DNA from: an uncultured Gemmatimonadota bacterium
GTDB taxonomy: Bacteria > Gemmatimonadota > Gemmatimonadetes > Longimicrobiales > Gaopeijiaceae
Reading direction: 5' to 3'
DNA length: 10,094 nucleotides
Assembly: GCA_938030915.1 (NCBI GenBank)
Contig: CALHIO010000308.1
Location: 1 to 10,094, forward strand
Positions 6,473-10,094 of this stretch are shown here, one piece after another; positions within the stretch are counted from its first letter, which is position 1; every line of letters begins with the position of its first letter. Below the pieces are notes generated by a model. The model was not told where the DNA came from, made no database searches, and saw nothing but the letters and a program-made list of their open reading frames with translations. The position numbers were made by a program, and so were the translations under genes.

Positions 6473-7426
6473 CTAGAAAATGGAGATGTTGATGTACTTG
6501 TTCGGGTTCGCCTGAAGGTCGGTCAGCAGGCTGTTGAGGGCCTCCGCTGCGTCGCTTAGGCTGACGTACAGCGTCTCATCCGTAGATAGACGGCCCAGCG
6601 TCCCCTCTCCGCGCTCCATCCGGCCGAGGATCGCGCTCAGCGAGCTGGTCGCCGCGTCCAGGCTTTCGCTCGTCTGACCGAGCATCGCCATAGCTGAATC
6701 CGCCCTCGCGATTGCGCTCGCGATATTCGGGCCTGCCTCCGAGGCTGCGGACAGCCCGTCGGCCGCGCTCGTGAGGCTGGATGTCAGATCAGAGAGGGCA
6801 CCACGCTGCTCCCGCGTCACGGCGGACAGCTCGGTCAGAAGGTTCTGCAACTCCTGCGCCGAGCCCTGGACGGAGCCGACGGTCTCGGCGGACAGCATGG
6901 AGTTGATCGAGCTGAGAACGTCGGCGGCCTGAATGCTGAGATCGTCTACCGACGACATCAATCCACCCCCGACCGCACTCTCGCCCGGAATCGTGTCGAA
7001 GTCGGAGTAGCTTCCCGGCCCCTGCCCCTGTTCGATCTCGAGGACGCGGCCACCGAACAAACCGGCCTCTCCCATCCTGGTCTCGGAACCGATCGGGATC
7101 TCCCACTCGCCCTCAATCTCCATCGTGATGTAGACCCGGCTGTTCTCGACCATCTCGAAGCCGTGGACGCGCCCGACGTTGACGCCGCGCATCTGAATCG
7201 GGTCACCTGATCGGACACCCCCGGCATTCGTCACCTCGGTGACCAGCATGTAGCGGCCGCGGAAGGTGGCCGGATCAGTCATCCAGAAGAGGACGAGGAT
7301 GAAGGTGATGATTCCGGCGATCACGAAGACCCCGACCTGGGCCTCCTTCCCACCCGTGCTGCGCGGCGTCGCCGCGAGGATTTCCTGCTCCGACGCGCTC
7401 TGACGCCCGTTCTCGGTATCGGTCAT
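6473..7426 (-). CDS. mlaD: MlaD-like MCE protein with long helical C-terminal region
   Basis: This 317-residue protein is the membrane-anchored substrate-binding part of an MCE lipid transporter. The cytoplasmic N-terminus (1-30) is followed by one transmembrane helix (about 31-49, VGVFVIAGI onward) and one MCE domain (about 57-133, including GDPIQMRGVNVGRV and the GLFGGRVLEIEQG end). From about 155 to 305 the sequence is Ser/Ala/Leu heptad-like, expected to form long helices, and it closes with the family tail motif ERGEGTLGRL, LYVSL, LLTDLQANPNKYINISIF. E. coli MlaD is about 183 residues, so the extension is large; such tails assemble into hexameric channels in related MCE proteins. The ATG at 7426 comes one base after the ATPase stop (TGATATG). 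The frame is open upstream to 7594, but that part overlaps the ATPase gene and looks like out-of-frame peptide. No clear Shine-Dalgarno is seen, so coupling is likely. Confidence 0.9.
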   Translation of the reverse strand: MTDTENGRQSASEQEILAATPRSTGGKEAQVGVFVIAGIITFILVLFWMTDPATFRGRYMLVTEVTNAGGVRSGDPIQMRGVNVGRVHGFEMVENSRVYITMEIEGEWEIPIGSETRMGEAGLFGGRVLEIEQGQGPGSYSDFDTIPGESAVGGGLMSSVDDLSIQAADVLSSINSMLSAETVGSVQGSAQELQNLLTELSAVTREQRGALSDLTSSLTSAADGLSAASEAGPNIASAIARADSAMAMLGQTSESLDAATSSLSAILGRMERGEGTLGRLSTDETLYVSLSDAAEALNSLLTDLQANPNKYINISIF

Positions 7427-7427
7427 A

Positions 7428-8192
7428 TCACACGATTGCCATATCGAGGGCCGCGATCGCCGCGGCCCGATCCACGAACGCCTGGACCACCGTGTCCGGG
7501 CTGTCTCTGAATTCCTGCGGGGTACCACAGAAGCGAAGCGTGCCGCTGTGCAGCATCGCCACGCGATCACAAATGTGCAGCCCTCCCTCCACATCGTGCG
7601 TCACGAGCAGGGAGGTTACTTCGAGTTCCTTCGACAGCCGCTGAATGAGTCGCTCGACGGCCGCGGTGTTGATCGGATCGAGACCGGTCGTAGGCTCGTC
7701 CCAGAGGAGGATCTCCGGTCGTCCAACGATCGCCCGGGCGATCCCGACCCGCTTCTTCATCCCCCCCGAGAGCTCGGACGGCAGCTTGGAGAGAATCTCG
7801 CGGGGCTCGAGGTTCACGATCTCGAGGGCCTCCCAGACGCGACGACTCAAATCGGCCGTCCGCATCCGGGCGATCTCGTCTTCGGGTAGCCCCATCGACA
7901 CGTTCTCGTACACGTTGAGCGAGTCGAACAGGGCCGCGTGCTGGAAGACGTAACCGATCTTTCGACGGATCTTCTCGAGGTTCGAGGACGGGCCGTCATA
8001 CACCGACATCCCATCGACCTCGACGTCTCCGATGTCGGGCACAATCAGAGAGAGCGTGGTCTTGAGGAGCACGCTCTTCCCCGTCCCGGAAGGACCAAAG
8101 AGGGCGAACATCTCGCCTGTTTCCACTGTGAGATCCACACCGGACAGAACCGGAATGTCGAACGCCTTGTGGATGTTCTTGTAGGAAATCAT
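7428..8192 (-). CDS. mlaF: MlaF-like ABC transporter ATPase
   Basis: This 254-residue cytoplasmic ATPase powers MCE-type lipid transport. Walker A is GPSGTGKS (33-40), the Q-loop glutamine is Q84 in YVFQHAALFDSLNVYENV, the ABC signature is LSGGMKKRVGIARA (141-154), Walker B is ILLWDEP (161-167) followed by TTGLDP, and the H-loop is LLVTHD with H199. The signature with Met-Lys-Lys after SGG and the LFDSLNVYENV stretch are typical of the MlaF/Ttg2A branch. The C-terminal segment (about 225-254) carries the family's short extension. The ATG at 8192 follows the permease stop by 6 bases, with AGAGG close in front. All catalytic motifs are intact. Confidence 0.95.
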   Translation of the reverse strand: MISYKNIHKAFDIPVLSGVDLTVETGEMFALFGPSGTGKSVLLKTTLSLIVPDIGDVEVDGMSVYDGPSSNLEKIRRKIGYVFQHAALFDSLNVYENVSMGLPEDEIARMRTADLSRRVWEALEIVNLEPREILSKLPSELSGGMKKRVGIARAIVGRPEILLWDEPTTGLDPINTAAVERLIQRLSKELEVTSLLVTHDVEGGLHICDRVAMLHSGTLRFCGTPQEFRDSPDTVVQAFVDRAAAIAALDMAIV

Positions 8193-8198
8193 GGGCCT

Positions 8199-9035
8199 CT
8201 ACTGCAACATCAGCGGCGGGAAGAGGGCGTCGATGATCAGGATCGTCAGAATCATGAACATCACGGCCTGCGTCGTCTGCAGTCCCACCCCTTCCGCGCC
8301 CCCGCGCGTCCTGAGGCCCATATGGACCGAAATGACCGGGATCACCAGACCGAACACGACGGACTTCGAAAAGCCGTAGAACAGATCCCAGCTATGCCAG
8401 AAGAGGCGGGCACCGTAGAAGAACGTTTCCTTGCCCAACCCGCCGTCGAGGTCCGCCATGAGCATGCCGGCGTAGATCCCGATCACGTTGGCGAAGCCGA
8501 CCAGGAGGGGCATCGTCAGCACGCCGGCGACGATGCGGGGCGCCGCGAGAATCGCGACCGGATCCCGACCGAGGGACTTGAACGCGTCGATCTGCTCGGA
8601 CACCACCATGGTACCCAGCTCGGCCGTGATCCGGGCGCCGATCCGGCCCACGAGCACGACCGCCGTGAGCAGCGGCGCCAGTTCGAGCACGACGGACTGG
8701 ACGACCAGCGTTCCGAGGACGTAACGGGGCGAGGACGAGATGAGCTGATAGCCCCCCTGCTGACTCGTCACGATCCCCGCGAGGGATGCAGTCACGAACA
8801 CGATGGGCAGACTTTGCACACCCATGATGTGCAGCTGCCGCAGCACATCCCGGAACCGGACCTTGAGCGTGACCAGCGCCACGATCGTGTCCCAGGCCAG
8901 TATGCCCAGTGCGCCCGCATGCTCGAGCGTGATGTGATAGGCTCGCCCGACCTTCGCGAACCATCCCACGACGGGTGAGACGATGGGGTTAGCCAAAGGG
9001 CCTCGTGGCGGCGAGACAGTGAGAACGACGAGCAC
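8199..9035 (-). CDS. mlaE: MlaE-like ABC transporter permease
   Basis: This 278-residue inner-membrane permease belongs to the MlaE/Ttg2B family, which forms a dimer with the MlaF ATPase beneath the MlaD ring. Family signatures are clear: SLPIVFVTASLAGIV (75-89), GRIGARITAELGTM (130-143) followed by EQIDAF (147-152), and GAEGVG (246-251). About five hydrophobic membrane segments are present, with the last near 256-274 ending in LFPPLMLQ. The start is uncertain. The GTG at 9035 gives the longest form; a TTG at 8996-8994 with GAGG 4 bases upstream would remove 13 residues that look unlike the family. It is the first gene of the mlaE-mlaF-mlaD operon. Confidence 0.93.
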   Translation of the reverse strand: MLVVLTVSPPRGPLANPIVSPVVGWFAKVGRAYHITLEHAGALGILAWDTIVALVTLKVRFRDVLRQLHIMGVQSLPIVFVTASLAGIVTSQQGGYQLISSSPRYVLGTLVVQSVVLELAPLLTAVVLVGRIGARITAELGTMVVSEQIDAFKSLGRDPVAILAAPRIVAGVLTMPLLVGFANVIGIYAGMLMADLDGGLGKETFFYGARLFWHSWDLFYGFSKSVVFGLVIPVISVHMGLRTRGGAEGVGLQTTQAVMFMILTILIIDALFPPLMLQ

Positions 9036-9134
9036 GAGCTTCGACGTTCGGCCCCGACTCGCATTCCGAATAACCCGTCATACTCTAGAAATTCGGGACG
9101 TTGATCAATGCCGGCGGCGTGCTGGGCAGTGCGT
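9036..9134 (-). promoter_or_regulatory. Short gap upstream of the mla operon, possible weak promoter
   Basis: These 99 bases separate the receiver-domain gene from mlaE on the same strand and are locally AT-richer than their surroundings around 9061-9108. On the minus strand TTGATC (9108-9103) is a fair -35, but the best -10 (TAGAGT) sits only 15 bases away, below the usual spacing. I see no hairpin terminator. The operon may have its own promoter here or be read through from upstream. Confidence 0.25.
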
Positions 9135-10094
9135 TCACGCTCGGGCCGCCGTCCTGCGCAGCGTCGACTCGACCCGAGCAAGCAGAAGCCTTCCGTCGAC
9201 AGGTTTACGCACGTAGTCGTCGGCTCCCTCCTCGAGCAGCTGGGCCTCGAGAAGCTCATCCTCTTCACCAGTTACGACAATGACCGGCACGGTCGCCCAC
9301 GCCTTCTGGTCGCGCAGCGACCGCACGAACTCGAGGCCGTCCATCCGCGGCATGTCGAGATCCACGATGACGAGGTCGAGGTTCCCCTGACCTCCCATTA
9401 CATCGAGGGCATCCAGCCCATCGCGTGCCTCGATGACGCTCCACCCCTTCTTATCCAGCACGGCGCGCAGCAAAAGGCGCATCGACGCATCGTCATCCAC
9501 GACGATCGCCCGCCCCCCTTCACCCCCTTCCGGGCCGGCGGAGTCGAGCCGTGTGACACCATCGCCCGGCCCGACCGACCGACCGCCTCGCCCTTCACCG
9601 AGCGATGGAGACGACGACTGGTACGATTCATCGATCAGCGCATCGACCATCGGGGGCGGTGCGACCGCGAAGATCGGAATCCGTCCCGTCAGTCGCCGAA
9701 CTTCCAGTTCCGCTTCCAGATCGGTTGGATTCGAAATCGCGAGCGTGATGGTGGCGGGATCCTCGTCCAGAGGTACGACACGGCGCGTCGTGACCAGCGC
9801 CTCCGGGACGAGCCGGCGCGCGGTCCCGACTCTCGCACCGGGATCCGCGAGGCGGACGCCCAGGTAATCCGCGACGCGGCTGCACACGTCGGACGGCTGG
9901 AGCCCCGCTCTCCTTCCGACCTCCTCCCACGCCTTGATGAGGCCTCCGCCGGTCAACGCCGAGTCCGCAGGATCGAGTCCGACCGCCGCCGCCAGCCACT
10001 CGCATTCGTACTCGCCCCCGTCGCCGTCGCCGGACGAGAGTTCACCGAGTACGGATAGAAGCCCCTCGAGACGGCGAGGCACGTCCGAATCGTT
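9135..10094 (-). CDS. GspE/MshE N-domain-like plus receiver-domain response regulator (5' end outside window)
   Basis: This protein has two recognisable domains; numbering is from an in-frame GTG at 10082. Because the frame stays open to the window edge and no Shine-Dalgarno precedes that GTG, the gene probably begins outside. Residues about 45-153 resemble the N-terminal domain of type II secretion / MSHA pilus ATPases (GspE/MshE): ADYLGVRLAD, then RLVPEALVTTRRVVPL, ITLAISNPTDLEAELEV and a final APPPMVDALIDESY. A Gly/Ser-rich linker (about 154-190) leads to a CheY-like receiver (191-310) with acidic pocket D196/D197, phosphoacceptor D241 in VDLDMPRMDG, T271 and K293 in VRKP. No DNA-binding or enzymatic output follows, so signalling is presumably by protein contact, perhaps with a pilus, secretion or c-di-GMP system. 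The c-di-GMP motif of MshE N-domains is not evident in the visible part. Confidence 0.82.
   Translation of the reverse strand, partial: NDSDVPRRLEGLLSVLGELSSGDGDGGEYECEWLAAAVGLDPADSALTGGGLIKAWEEVGRRAGLQPSDVCSRVADYLGVRLADPGARVGTARRLVPEALVTTRRVVPLDEDPATITLAISNPTDLEAELEVRRLTGRIPIFAVAPPPMVDALIDESYQSSSPSLGEGRGGRSVGPGDGVTRLDSAGPEGGEGGRAIVVDDDASMRLLLRAVLDKKGWSVIEARDGLDALDVMGGQGNLDLVIVDLDMPRMDGLEFVRSLRDQKAWATVPVIVVTGEEDELLEAQLLEEGADDYVRKPVDGRLLLARVESTLRRTAARA

Noticed and set aside
7427..7594. 56-residue N-terminal extension of the MCE protein frame
   Set aside because: It overlaps the mlaF coding end, is rich in Arg, Trp and Ser, and precedes a good ATG placed one base after the mlaF stop.
7938..8978. 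346-residue plus-strand open frame opposite mlaF/mlaE
   Set aside because: Composition is dominated by His, Arg, Asp and Glu with no hydrophobic core or motif. The opposite strand has intact MlaE and MlaF signatures.
9108..10058. 316-residue plus-strand open frame opposite the receiver-domain gene
   Set aside because: Arg/Pro-rich, domainless and fully antisense to a protein with a complete receiver active site.

Overview
This is a GC-rich stretch (roughly low-to-mid 60s % by eye) of a chromosome from what looks like a diderm, non-proteobacterial lineage. Gemmatimonadota is my best guess, from the mix of a Cys-rich BNR lipoprotein, a large metallopeptidase/TolB-like/outer-membrane-barrel protein and a compact MCE lipid transporter. 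This assignment is inference, with no phylogenetic test. The window is gene-dense, with eight protein genes. I see no RNA genes, mobile elements or CRISPR arrays.

Left block (13-2956, minus strand, transcribed right to left) is a tight three-gene operon: a BNR/sialidase-fold lipoprotein with a C-x-C-C cysteine cluster, a TlpA-like thioredoxin with WCGPC, and a PLP-dependent enzyme of the D-serine dehydratase/D-threonine aldolase family. Both junctions are 4-base stop/start overlaps with non-ATG starts (TTGA, GTGA), so translational coupling is likely.

Centre (3199-6357, plus strand) is one large exported protein. It joins an HExxH metallopeptidase-like domain, a six-repeat TolB-like beta-propeller and a C-terminal barrel carrying the Omp85 (BamA/TamA) signature FIRGY. 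It is divergent from the left operon. The 242-base region between them holds five copies of a GTGGA half-site, some arranged as inverted repeats. A strong hairpin follows the gene.

Right block (6473-9035, minus strand) is an mlaE-mlaF-mlaD type ABC phospholipid transport operon (permease, ATPase, membrane-anchored MCE protein with a long helical tail). Its genes are separated by 6 and 1 bases. No MlaC or MlaB is next to it. Upstream on the same strand (9135 to the window edge) is an incomplete gene for a protein with a GspE/MshE N-terminal-like domain followed by a phosphoacceptor receiver domain.

Most of the window serves the cell envelope: exported redox chemistry, an outer-membrane protease-like machine and lipid transport to or from the outer membrane. 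The most unusual item is the protease-propeller-Omp85 fusion. The most interesting unknown is the cysteine-cluster lipoprotein coupled to a thioredoxin.
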